64,000 bases of DNA from UBA11051 sp964390495 (GTDB lineage: Bacteria > Armatimonadota > Zipacnadia > Zipacnadales > UBA11051). Shown here one piece after another: positions 25,684 to 33,380 of this stretch. The stretch covers positions 124,001 to 188,000 of the forward strand of contig CAYMIN010000003.1 of the NCBI GenBank assembly GCA_964390495.1. The letters run 5' to 3'. The notes under the pieces were generated by a model that was given only the letters and a program-made list of their open reading frames with translations, was not told where the DNA came from and searched no databases. A program made the position numbers and the translations under genes. Numbering within the stretch: the stretch's first letter is position 1; each line of letters starts with the position of its first letter.

Positions 25684-26178
25684 TTAGGAAGCCTGCTCCA
25701 CGCTATCGGCTAGTTGTACCGAGGCCTCGATACCGGGAATCGTCTGCTCGAACTCATGCAGAAGCTTTTCCAGCTTGGGGTCCACGCTGGCCAGCAGCTT
25801 GAGGACGCCGTAGGTGATTGCGTCGGGTCGCGGCGGGCAGCCCGGAATGTACATGTTAACGGGGATGACCTTATCAACGCCGCCGAGCACATTGTAGTTA
25901 CCATCTCCGTAGAAGGGGCGGCCGGAGCTGGCGCAGGTGCCGACGGCAATCACGAACTTCGGCTCCGGGCACTGCTCGTAGATGCGGATGACCCGGTCCC
26001 GCATCTGGCGGGTAATCGGCCCGGTGCACAGCAGCACGTCGGCATGCCGCGGGCTGCCCTGCAGCAGGATCCCGAACCGCTCCAGATCAAAGCGCGGCAT
26101 CAGCGCCGCCACAATCTCGATGTCGCAGCCATTACACGAGCCCCCGTTGAGGTGGCATACCCAGGGGGATTTGGTCAA
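25684..26178 (-). CDS. Group 4 hydrogenase small subunit (MbhJ/NuoB-like)
   Basis: The coordinates use the TTG at 26178, giving 164 residues, but this start has no good ribosome binding site. The frame continues upstream with VERLAHWALTKSPW, the usual N-terminus of this family, to an ACG at 26208, eight bases after GGGAGG; no ATG, GTG or TTG is available there. All four proximal-cluster Cys are present: GSCNGC (Cys15, Cys18), VGTCASSG and IPGCPPRP. It passes electrons from the ferredoxin-like subunit to the NiFe site of the 24056-25144 large subunit. Upstream (26236 on) begins the second, GC-poorer peripheral set. Confidence 0.9.
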   Translation of the reverse strand: MTKSPWVCHLNGGSCNGCDIEIVAALMPRFDLERFGILLQGSPRHADVLLCTGPITRQMRDRVIRIYEQCPEPKFVIAVGTCASSGRPFYGDGNYNVLGGVDKVIPVNMYIPGCPPRPDAITYGVLKLLASVDPKLEKLLHEFEQTIPGIEASVQLADSVEQAS

Positions 26179-26235
26179 CGCCCAATGAGCCAGTCTCTCG
26201 ACGTTCGTGTGGAGAACCTCCCGTCATATAAACAA

Positions 26236-26625
26236 TCAGAGGTTGTTGGTTTGCCCGGCGGTGTTTGCCGAAGGGTACCTAACCAAGTTGTCAGGATCAA
26301 ATACAGCTTCGGGGAGCTTTGTGGTCAATCGCAGCGCCGCAGTTGGGCATACGTCCTCACACAATGCGCAGAAGCAGCATTTACTCAGATCAATTTGAGG
26401 GCAGGATTTCTTGGTTCCGTCTGCTTGTTCGAGCTCAACCATCTCGATCGCCAGATTGGGACATATTTTGGCGCAAAGGCGGCAACTGATGCATTTATCT
26501 ATGTCGTATTGGTGTTCGCCGCGGTAACGGTCAGATATAGGGATTCTTTCATGCGGGAATCTGACCGTCATTGGTTTCGTGACAAGATTTTTCAGCACTT
26601 CTGCCAGGATCCCGAAACCTCTCAT
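26236..26625 (-). CDS. Second 8Fe-ferredoxin subunit (NuoI/MbhN-like), transferred module
   Basis: A 129-residue protein with two intact 4Fe-4S motifs, CISCRLCAKICP and CCFCALCEDVCP, without the acidic tail of the 22495-23013 paralogue. The N-terminus (GILAEVLKNLVTKPMTVRFPHE) is NuoI-like. It is the last gene of the set 28630-26236 (NuoB-, NuoC-, NuoD-, NuoI-like), which has lower GC than the flanking hydrogenase genes: a 60-base sample here (26461-26520) has 27 G+C. It would deliver electrons to the second NuoB-like subunit. Confidence 0.92.
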   Translation of the reverse strand: MRGFGILAEVLKNLVTKPMTVRFPHERIPISDRYRGEHQYDIDKCISCRLCAKICPNLAIEMVELEQADGTKKSCPQIDLSKCCFCALCEDVCPTAALRLTTKLPEAVFDPDNLVRYPSANTAGQTNNL

Positions 26626-26629
26626 ATCG

Positions 26630-27709
26630 TCACCTATCCATGTCGGCCGGACAGGGGTTTAGGCTCCAGTAAATGGCCGGCACATCGGCAATCTGGCAAT
26701 CCCGCAAGAGGTGCTCAAGCACGGTGACTGCATGCGGGAGCGATGGGCCCCTGATCTTGCACCTGTAAGGTTTAGAGGTCCCGTCACCAGCCATGTACAT
26801 TGCTGCTTCGCCTCTGGCGACCTCATTTCGAACGTAAGTTTCACCTGCGGGAATCTTGTCAGCGCCTTTAGGGACTATCGGCTGCAATTCGGTGTCGGGG
26901 ATCTTCTGAAGGACCTGTCGGATTATATTGGCCGATTGCTCAATTTCGCGCACGCCGATGCGGTATCGGGAATAGGCATCACCGGCTTGTTCGGTTGGTA
27001 CAAGAAAGTCGAGCTGATCATAGGCCTCATAAGGGTCGTCTTTTCTGACGTCTGCGGCCAGCCCGCTTGCGCGGAGTACGGGTCCGGTTGCTCCCAGGGC
27101 GATGGCATCTTCCAACTTGAGCACACCCACACCACGCAGTCGCGCTTTCATAGTGGGGTTTTCAAGTTTGGGAATTAGATTCTCGACCTGCTGCAAAACC
27201 TCGGTGATTTTCTCTTTGAAGCCGGAGGGTAGGTCTTTTCTGACACCTCCAGGGCAGATATACCCAGCCGGATAGACTCTGCCGCCAGTTATCATCTCGA
27301 AGATGTCCAGAATATAGTCTCTGTAGCCGAACACGATGTGAAAGCCGGTGCCAAAGCCGAGGCCCATGGACAGCGCACCGTACCAGATCATATGCGACTG
27401 GATTCTGGACAACTCTGCCAGAAGTACGCGGATGTATTTGGCCTTTTCCGGAATTTCCACTTCTCGTAACTGCTCGACAGTTTCTGCATGGACCAGATTC
27501 CACGCCAGCGGCTCGAGCACGCAGAGCCGATCCGACAGCACGGCATTTTGCACCGGGGTTCTGTATTCCATCAGTTTTTCAAAACCCCTGTGTAGATAGC
27601 CGGGAATAGCCCTGGCGCCCACTACTCTTTCGCCCTCAACCCGCACTCTGACAGAGAAGTTAGCGGACCCCGGGTGGACTGCGCCAAAAGGGATTTCATA
27701 TTCAGCCAT
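26630..27709 (-). CDS. NuoD/MbhL-like large subunit without a full NiFe site
   Basis: A 359-residue homologue of the hydrogenase large subunit. The N-terminal ligand motif reads DRLCVLEP: Cys63 is kept but the second Cys is Glu66. The C-terminal motif reads NPCPADMDR: Cys353 is kept but the second Cys is Asp356. A NiFe centre is therefore not expected. PGYLHRGFEKLMEYRTPVQN and AKYIRVLLAELSRIQSHMIWYG are typical of NuoD/FpoD-type proteins. It belongs to energy-converting-hydrogenase-related (Ehr) or complex I-like branches; the substrate site could face a quinone, a sulfur compound or nothing. It follows the NuoC-like gene by one base and precedes the NuoI-like gene by four. Confidence 0.9.
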   Translation of the reverse strand: MAEYEIPFGAVHPGSANFSVRVRVEGERVVGARAIPGYLHRGFEKLMEYRTPVQNAVLSDRLCVLEPLAWNLVHAETVEQLREVEIPEKAKYIRVLLAELSRIQSHMIWYGALSMGLGFGTGFHIVFGYRDYILDIFEMITGGRVYPAGYICPGGVRKDLPSGFKEKITEVLQQVENLIPKLENPTMKARLRGVGVLKLEDAIALGATGPVLRASGLAADVRKDDPYEAYDQLDFLVPTEQAGDAYSRYRIGVREIEQSANIIRQVLQKIPDTELQPIVPKGADKIPAGETYVRNEVARGEAAMYMAGDGTSKPYRCKIRGPSLPHAVTVLEHLLRDCQIADVPAIYWSLNPCPADMDR

Positions 27710-27710
27710 C

Positions 27711-28214
27711 TTATTGTTCCAGGTAAATTTTCTCCCTATCGGTTTCCCGATAGCTGCCCTTCACGTACTCTCTCCAATTGAAGTCTTTTCTAAAAGGCGG
27801 TATCTCGTCGTAGTCTTCGAGGAAAAGCTCGGATAAGTCGGGGTTGCCTGCGAATTCGACGCCGAACAGCTCATGCTGCTCTCTTTCATGTATTTGGGCC
27901 GACGGCCAAACTGAAGCAACGGACCCGATGACAGCCCTATCTCTCTGGATACTTGTCTTCACAGTGAGTAACACTTTCTTGTCGTACGCCCAGAGATGAT
28001 AGGTGAGCTGGTAGCTACCTTCCTCAATTAGGTCAACCACAGAGACTGCAGATAGGTGGTTGAACCCTATGCCCTTCAGATATTCACACAGGTTCACCAA
28101 CTGTGCTTCGCCGACTTCCAGCCATATTCTTCTAGCTCTTGGCAAGCTGCATTCGACTGCGAAGTCTGATTTCAACGCAGCGGCGATTTGTTCTTCTACT
28201 GAGGCCCCACTCAT
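27711..28214 (-). CDS. Second NuoC-like subunit
   Basis: A protein of about 167 residues of the NuoC family: FNHLSAVSVVDLIEEGSYQLTYHLWAY and the signature IHEREQHELFGVEFAGNPDLSELFLEDYDEIPPFRKDFNWREY. The ATG at 28214 overlaps the NuoB-like stop (ATGA), which supports it over the frame's earlier start at 28280. Codon use and GC are lower than in the first NuoC-like gene (28 of 60 G+C at 28081-28140). It would link the second NuoB- and NuoD-like proteins. Confidence 0.92.
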   Translation of the reverse strand: MSGASVEEQIAAALKSDFAVECSLPRARRIWLEVGEAQLVNLCEYLKGIGFNHLSAVSVVDLIEEGSYQLTYHLWAYDKKVLLTVKTSIQRDRAVIGSVASVWPSAQIHEREQHELFGVEFAGNPDLSELFLEDYDEIPPFRKDFNWREYVKGSYRETDREKIYLEQ

Positions 28215-28630
28215 AGCCCCTTCACCTTTTCCACCAGCGTATGGACGCCGTGAAAAACTGCCTCTGGCCGCGGCGGACACCCCGGGATATAGAGATCCAC
28301 TGGTAAATAGTCGCTGAGGTTCTTAACGGTATTATATGAATCCCAATACATCCCACCACTCATCGTGCAGGAGCCGAGAGCTATAACGACCTTGGGATCA
28401 GGCATTTGCTCATATATCTTCTGAGCTCTCCTGATTGATTTCATCGTCTGATAGCCGGCGATGAACAGACAATCGGCGTGGCGGGCACTGGAAACAAGTA
28501 TTATCCCGAACCTTTCCATGTCCCATCTGCTGGTGGCCACAGGAACTAACTCGGCGAACCCACAGGAATTGAACCAGTTCAAAACCCATATGGACTTTAC
28601 CAGCCTTTTCATCCTGGTTGCATCGTCCAT
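28211..28630 (-). CDS. Second NuoB-like subunit lacking one cluster Cys
   Basis: A 139-residue NuoB homologue. Aligned on the downstream Glu (SCGFAE here, CC-x-x-E in NuoB, GCDIE in the hydrogenase J protein), the first Cys of the NuoB pair is kept (Cys23) but the second, invariant in both relatives, is Gly24. The other two ligands are present in ALGSCTMSGG and IPGCPPRPE. The proximal 4Fe-4S cluster would thus have only three Cys ligands and one open iron. Archaeal sulfane sulfur reductase (MBS) is reported to use such a site-differentiated cluster, so a sulfur- or disulfide-reducing role is a hypothesis. GAGGAAATCAC precedes the ATG. Confidence 0.88.
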   Translation of the reverse strand: MDDATRMKRLVKSIWVLNWFNSCGFAELVPVATSRWDMERFGIILVSSARHADCLFIAGYQTMKSIRRAQKIYEQMPDPKVVIALGSCTMSGGMYWDSYNTVKNLSDYLPVDLYIPGCPPRPEAVFHGVHTLVEKVKGL

Positions 28631-28819
28631 GTGATTTCCTCACAGTTTGGCACAACCGAAGTGGCGAGCTTTAGCGTGCAACAAGTCACGACTATTCTGC
28701 ACAAGCGCTATGCTACTTGCTCCAAACCTTCCCACCGAAGCCATCAGCACACGTGAGGTACTGCAGAGGCATTACCGCATTCGTCGCAATAGCATCGCTA
28801 TAGGTACGGGCTCTTTGGC

Positions 28820-29140
28820 CTATTTGTCCGTGAGCAGCGCTAGAATTGCAACCCCGGCGGCCACCAGCCAGGACACCCCCAGTGCCAGGTTCACCCCCGC
28901 CGGCATTGTCGCGATCATCAGAACGCCGATGTCCAGCAGAGTGAACACGAAGGCAATGTGGAACCAGTTATATGAGGGCTTGATGTCGGCGCTGATGTCC
29001 TCGCCGCAGGCATAGACCTCGGTCTTGCCTGCCGTTGGTTGGCCCGTCGGCGCCATGCTCCTGCCGATGGCGTAGATCAACCATGTGCAAATAAAGCAAA
29101 GCGCAAAAACGCTGGCCGGATGCTGTAGCAGATTTGTCAT
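28820..29140 (-). CDS. NuoA/MbhI-like membrane subunit
   Basis: A 106-residue protein with three membrane helices (about 10-27, 58-78, 83-101) and the loop KTEVYACGEDISADIKPSYNWF, which corresponds to the conserved loop of NuoA/MbhI-type subunits that ties the peripheral arm to the membrane arm. It is GC-rich like the pump genes upstream, and 189 bases separate it from the low-GC module. Confidence 0.8.
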   Translation of the reverse strand: MTNLLQHPASVFALCFICTWLIYAIGRSMAPTGQPTAGKTEVYACGEDISADIKPSYNWFHIAFVFTLLDIGVLMIATMPAGVNLALGVSWLVAAGVAILALLTDK

Positions 29141-29201
29141 CGGTTCACCCTATCCCTACTCGCCTGGCGGAAGCTTCCCGGACACCGGTCGTAGCCGCCG
29201 C

Positions 29202-30680
29202 CTACCAAGCGATAGCGCCTGCCAGGAACTTCGCGGCCGGCTCTACGATATCCAGGCCAAGCTGCGGCTGCACACCTAACGCGATCGTCAACAGCGCCAG
29301 GATGAATATCGCCAGCACCATGCAAGGCGGCAGGCGGTCGGGCGCCTGCTTGACCTGGTCGGACATTTCGGGGGCCAAAGCGATCTTGTTGAGAGCCGGC
29401 AGATAGTAGAATAGCGACAGCAGGCTGTTGAAAATGACCATCACGACTAAGATGAATCCCCAGGGGTCCAACATGATGGCGGCCTTGCAGATGAGCAGCT
29501 TGCTGATGAAGCCATTCAGCGGTGGAGCGCCGGCCAGGGCCAGCACGAAGATGCCGAAACTGACGCCGATTATGGGTAGTTTCCGCCCGATGCCGGCCAT
29601 CTCCTTGAGGTCGCGAGTGCCGACGAGAGCCAGGATAGCCCCGGCGCACAAAAAGGCGCCGCCCTTCATGATTGCGTGATTGAGAATATGGTACAGACCG
29701 CCGCGCATCCCCTCCAGAGCCGCCACGTCATACGCCGAAAAGGCCACCCCGACACCGGCCAGGATGTAGCCCATGTGGGCGATACTGGAGTAGGCCAGCA
29801 TCCGCTTCAGGTCGGTCTGCACCCAGGCCATCAGGTTGCCGGTGAGCATGGTGATGATTGCCAGGGCCGGCAGCACCAGCCGCAGGTCCAGGCCGTGAAG
29901 CACGCTCAAGGCCTTGAGCATCGTGATCAGACCGGCGGAGATCACCATGCCCGAGAGCATCGCACTGATACCACTGGGCGCGGCGCTGTGAGCGTCCGGC
30001 AGCCACGTGTGCATCGGCACGATCGCCGCCTTCACGCCGAAGCCGGCGATGAACAGCGCGGCCACTCCCAGCATCAACTCCGGCTTCAGCGACAGCGCCG
30101 ACGGCACCCCCTGCAGTTCGGCAAGACCTAGCTTGCCGCTGTAGGTAAAGACCAGGATGATGCCGAGTAAGGCGATCATCGAGCCCATCGCACTGAGCAG
30201 CAGATACTTGAGGCCGGCCTCGACCGGCTCCCAGTCGTCCTCGAAGGCGACCAGCGCAAACGAGGCCAGGCTCATCAACTCAAACATCACGAATAGGTTG
30301 AAAAGATCGGCGGCCAGGCCGATGCCGACCATCCCCGCCGTCATCATCAACAGCAGCGCGTAGTACTTGCCGATGTTCTTCTCGTGCATATAGCCGACCG
30401 AGAAGATCGCCACGAGGGTGGCCAGGCCGAGGCTGGCAACCGCCATGAAGACCGCCAAGCCGTTAAGCTCGAAGCTGGCGAAGAGCGCCGGGGACCCCGG
30501 CATCCCGCCAGTTTCCATACTCTCCCCGCCGGCCAGCAGATACATCACATAGCCCGACAGGATCAGAGCTAGCACCGCGACAGTGCCGGTGAGAGCTTTG
30601 GAGCGAGACAGGCGAGCGATTATATAGACCACCAGTGAGCCCGCCAGCAGTATGGCTATCGGAAGAACCAAATCTATCAC
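29202..30680 (-). CDS. Proton/sodium pump subunit, NuoN/MrpD-like (MbhH type)
   Basis: A 492-residue protein with about fourteen membrane helices. The core motif is LFNLFVMFELMSLASFALVAFEDDWEPVEAGLKYLLLSAMGS, with the essential Glu of helix 5, then VKAAIVPMHTWLPDAHSAAPSGISAMLSGMVISAGL (channel Lys and the WLPDAH loop) and LKRMLAYSSIAHMGYILAGVG. The start is GTG at 30680 after GGAG. It is one of two antiporter-like pumps; archaeal MBS also has two, MBH one. Confidence 0.94.
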   Translation of the reverse strand: MIDLVLPIAILLAGSLVVYIIARLSRSKALTGTVAVLALILSGYVMYLLAGGESMETGGMPGSPALFASFELNGLAVFMAVASLGLATLVAIFSVGYMHEKNIGKYYALLLMMTAGMVGIGLAADLFNLFVMFELMSLASFALVAFEDDWEPVEAGLKYLLLSAMGSMIALLGIILVFTYSGKLGLAELQGVPSALSLKPELMLGVAALFIAGFGVKAAIVPMHTWLPDAHSAAPSGISAMLSGMVISAGLITMLKALSVLHGLDLRLVLPALAIITMLTGNLMAWVQTDLKRMLAYSSIAHMGYILAGVGVAFSAYDVAALEGMRGGLYHILNHAIMKGGAFLCAGAILALVGTRDLKEMAGIGRKLPIIGVSFGIFVLALAGAPPLNGFISKLLICKAAIMLDPWGFILVVMVIFNSLLSLFYYLPALNKIALAPEMSDQVKQAPDRLPPCMVLAIFILALLTIALGVQPQLGLDIVEPAAKFLAGAIAW

Positions 30681-30696
30681 GCGCTTGTCATCTCCG

Positions 30697-32415
30697 CTAG
30701 ATCGGGGCTAACAGCAGCAGTAGGATCAGCAAACCGACGGCGGCGGCCGCGGCGTTGTAGTTGATATCCCCGGTCTGCCACTCCCGCAGGCCCTGGCAGA
30801 ACTTGGTAATCATGCGGACGCCGGCCCCGTAGAAGGCATCAAAGCCGAACTTGGTCTCTGTCAGCGCATCGGCCCAGGCGCCCTCGGCTGAAAGCACCTT
30901 GCCCGACTTGCTCCACGAAACGGCCAGAACCACCCACAGCAGGACAATCACCCCACTGACGATCAGAAGCGGGCTGGTGACGGTCTCGTGCAGCAACTCC
31001 GGCAGCGTCAGGGCGGACAAGGGATGGAACACTACGCCGGCGGCCGCCTGCTCCGAGTAGAACCCGACCGCCAGCCACATCAGCATCGCTGCGAGCGCCA
31101 GGACTATCAGCGGCACGCTCATCTGCCACGGCCCGTCGTGGGCCTCCTGCTCATAGGGCCTGGGACCGGCAAAGGCCATCCAGTACATGCGCAGCGAATA
31201 GGCCGCAGTGAACACAGCGGCGATGATGAGAATAATCAACGGTATGGCCGCCAAATCGCCGGCCATTACCACGCTCTCCAGTATCAAGTCCTTGGACCAG
31301 AAGCCGTTAAGTACCGGAATACCGGCCAGCGCCAGCACGCCGACCGCGCAGCAGAACTGCGTCAACGGCATCTTCGCACCCAGGCCGCCCATCTGTCGCA
31401 AATCCCGCGTGCCGATGGCGTGGACTATCGCACCCGCGCAGAGAAACAGCAGCGCCTTGAACACGGCGTGGTTGAGCAGGTGGAACTGGCTGGCGAAGAT
31501 GCCGCCGACCCCCACCGCTGCGACCATAAAGCCGAGCTGGCTGATGGTCGAATAGGCCAGCACGCGCTTGATGTCGTACTCGATCAGCGCCAGGATGCCG
31601 GCCAGCAGCGCTGTGATAGCCCCGATCCACAGCACCAGCGACCCCCACCACGTCAGCATCAAGAACATCGGGTAGGTGAGCGCCAGGAGATAGACGCCGG
31701 CATTGACCAGACAGGCGGCGTGGATCAGAGCGCTGATGGTCGTGGGCGCCTCCATGGCGTCGGGCAGCCACACATGCAGCGGGAATTGGGCCGACTTGCC
31801 GACCGCGCCTAGAATGAAGCCGCCCCCCGCCAACCCCAACAGGTATAGCGGGATGTCGCCGCGCTGCGCCAGGTCCAGAATCTCGAATATGTTGGTGGTA
31901 CTGGTCGCCTGCCACAGCACGATAATGGCGGCCAACAGCCCGACGTCGCCCAGCCGCGTGACGATAAACGCCTTGGTTCCGGCCCGCACCGCCTTCGGGT
32001 CCTTATAGTAGTAGGCGATCAGGATGTATGAGCAGAATCCGATCATCTCCCAGAACAGATACAGCATCAGGAGGTTGTCGGTCAGCGCCAGCCCGATCAT
32101 CGAGCCGATGAACAGCACGGTGAAGAAGTAGTAGCGGGTGGGGGGATAGTGCTCCTCTTCCGGCTCCATGTACTTGAGCGAGAAGATTACTGCCAGGGCG
32201 CCGACGCAGCCGGCTACCACCGCCACCCACACGCCCAGGCCGGTGAGGTTGAAGCCGATCTGTACCGCGATGCCGGGAATCCAGAAATAGCCCTCCGGGG
32301 GCTGTGCGGGTATCGAGAATAGCAGCTTGAGGGTAAAGGCGCCGGCGGCCAGCGAGACTAGCGCAGCCACCCATTTCATCAGCCGCTCGCTGGTCATCCC
32401 GACGACCAATACCAC
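30697..32415 (-). CDS. Proton/sodium pump subunit, NuoL-like; 5' end irregular
   Basis: A NuoL/MrpA-type pump with some sixteen membrane helices: LLMLYLFWEMIGFCSYILIAYYYKDP (helix 5 Glu), GKSAQFPLHVWLPDAMEAPTTISALIHAACLVNAGVYLL and IEYDIKRVLAYSTISQLGFM are present. The first available start is GTG at 32415, but it cuts the first helix: the frame continues upstream with DIQSLAFWTIATPLLGAL to an ACG at 32472, ten bases after AAGGA. No ATG, GTG or TTG exists between there and the TGA. The nuoK-like stop overlaps an ATG (32481-32483) that is out of frame by one base; one missing G would restore M-E-L-A-T-D-I-Q. Confidence 0.9.
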   Translation of the reverse strand: MVLVVGMTSERLMKWVAALVSLAAGAFTLKLLFSIPAQPPEGYFWIPGIAVQIGFNLTGLGVWVAVVAGCVGALAVIFSLKYMEPEEEHYPPTRYYFFTVLFIGSMIGLALTDNLLMLYLFWEMIGFCSYILIAYYYKDPKAVRAGTKAFIVTRLGDVGLLAAIIVLWQATSTTNIFEILDLAQRGDIPLYLLGLAGGGFILGAVGKSAQFPLHVWLPDAMEAPTTISALIHAACLVNAGVYLLALTYPMFLMLTWWGSLVLWIGAITALLAGILALIEYDIKRVLAYSTISQLGFMVAAVGVGGIFASQFHLLNHAVFKALLFLCAGAIVHAIGTRDLRQMGGLGAKMPLTQFCCAVGVLALAGIPVLNGFWSKDLILESVVMAGDLAAIPLIILIIAAVFTAAYSLRMYWMAFAGPRPYEQEAHDGPWQMSVPLIVLALAAMLMWLAVGFYSEQAAAGVVFHPLSALTLPELLHETVTSPLLIVSGVIVLLWVVLAVSWSKSGKVLSAEGAWADALTETKFGFDAFYGAGVRMITKFCQGLREWQTGDINYNAAAAAVGLLILLLLLAPI

Positions 32416-32479
32416 CAGTGCTCCGAGCAGGGGCGTGGCAATGGTCCAAAAGGCCAGGCTCTGGATATCCGTGGCTAGT

Positions 32480-32785
32480 TCATCCTTTCAGGCGGCGCAA
32501 GGCGGAGACATCTATGATGCCGGTGTGGCGATGGGCGGCAACGACCAGGGAAAGCGCGATTGCGGTGGTGGCGACCTCGATGAGGATGATGGTGATGACC
32601 ATGGCCTGGCTGATGCTGAAGACGCCGCCGCCGTGATGCGCACCACCGACCAGTACTCCTAAGCACAGGCCCTTGGCCATTACCTCGAGGCCGAGGATGA
32701 GGTGAATCAGGTTATGGCGGAAGATCATGGTGTAGATGCCGAGGCTAAAGAGGAAGACAACCGCGATCCAATATGCACTCCACAT
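32480..32785 (-). CDS. NuoK/MnhC-like membrane subunit
   Basis: A 101-residue protein with three helices. LGIYTMIFRHNLIHLILGLEVMAKGLCLGVL carries the membrane Glu of the NuoK/MrpC family, and AMVITIILIEVATTAIALSLVVAAHR carries the second one. It forms part of the proton path between the NuoH-like anchor and the pumps. Its stop codon region merges into the irregular start of the NuoL-like gene. Confidence 0.92.
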   Translation of the reverse strand: MWSAYWIAVVFLFSLGIYTMIFRHNLIHLILGLEVMAKGLCLGVLVGGAHHGGGVFSISQAMVITIILIEVATTAIALSLVVAAHRHTGIIDVSALRRLKG

Positions 32786-32788
32786 GTC

Positions 32789-33013
32789 TTACTGCCTTTC
32801 CTTGATCAATACCAAGACCCCGTAAGTGCCGGTCAGCAGCAAGGCCAACTGCCCCATCACATCGAGGCAGCGGTAATCCCACAGAGCATGACGGAAGGGG
32901 ATCTCAGTCAGGTCCGGTGCTGAAGGCACTAGGCCGCCGAGCAGAAGTATGTAGGCCAGGGCCAAGAATATCCCTGCGCCGAACACGATGGCGAGTAGCA
33001 GTTTGCCGCTCAT
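32789..33013 (-). CDS. MbhE/MnhB-like small membrane subunit
   Basis: A 74-residue protein with two helices. The segment FRHALWDYRCLDVMGQLALLLTGTYGVLVLIKER resembles the FDYRGxDTLGE-type motif of MbhE and the Mrp B-region. It sits between the MbhD-like and NuoK-like genes with gaps of three to six bases, the order found in archaeal mbh and mbx operons. Identification rests on this motif and on position. Confidence 0.72.
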   Translation of the reverse strand: MSGKLLLAIVFGAGIFLALAYILLLGGLVPSAPDLTEIPFRHALWDYRCLDVMGQLALLLTGTYGVLVLIKERQ

Positions 33014-33019
33014 GATCGC

Positions 33020-33259
33020 CTATTCCCGCCTTGTTTCCACCGATGAGATTGCAGCAATAAACAGCACCGTAATCAGACCGGCGCATACAGAAAGTTCGAA
33101 AGCCCCTGCATAAGGGGCTCCCAGTCTGAAGAATATCGCGGCCAGTACCACGCTGAGTACCGCCAGGGCGATCGCTGCGCGAAGAATGTCGCGCAGATGC
33201 ACAGCCAGTACCGCGCAGATCGCTATCACAATCAAACCGGCTATCACGAATCCATCCAT
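33020..33259 (-). CDS. MbhD/NuoJ-like small membrane subunit, first gene of the operon
   Basis: A 79-residue protein with three helices; PYAGAFELSVCAGLITVLFIAAIS matches the conserved third helix of MbhD/NuoJ-type subunits (aromatic-rich, Glu, then AGLxTVLF). The ATG follows directly after a T-run that ends a hairpin, so its ribosome binding site (GCGGGTG) would be inside the hairpin stem. It begins a 15-gene operon. Confidence 0.75.
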   Translation of the reverse strand: MDGFVIAGLIVIAICAVLAVHLRDILRAAIALAVLSVVLAAIFFRLGAPYAGAFELSVCAGLITVLFIAAISSVETRRE

Positions 33260-33285
33260 AAAAAAACACCCGCTTGGGGCGGTGT
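33260..33285 (-). terminator. Terminator-like hairpin in the leader of the hydrogenase operon
   Basis: On the minus strand ACACCGC pairs with GCGGGTGT (one bulged G) around loop CCCAA, followed by a run of seven T that abuts the ATG of the first gene. It lies about 90 bases after the predicted transcription start, with no gene in between, so it is a candidate attenuator. The stem also covers the only plausible Shine-Dalgarno sequence. Confidence 0.6.
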
Positions 33286-33380
33286 GGCTAGTGATAGGTG
33301 CAGTTTTGCGGAGTCATGATCTACCCAGCACCAAAAAGTTGCCCAGAATCCCGCGCAACGGTCTGAGTCTTCAATCGCAG

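Noticed and set aside
26630..27709. Second large subunit as a decayed pseudogene
   Set aside because: The frame is intact, the family core is well preserved, and all four cassette genes are complete with tight spacing, so the missing Cys residues look like functional change.
28631..28819. An internal promoter or small RNA between the NuoA-like gene and the second head
   Set aside because: Only poor hexamer matches were found on the minus strand and no stable hairpin; too weak to report as a feature.
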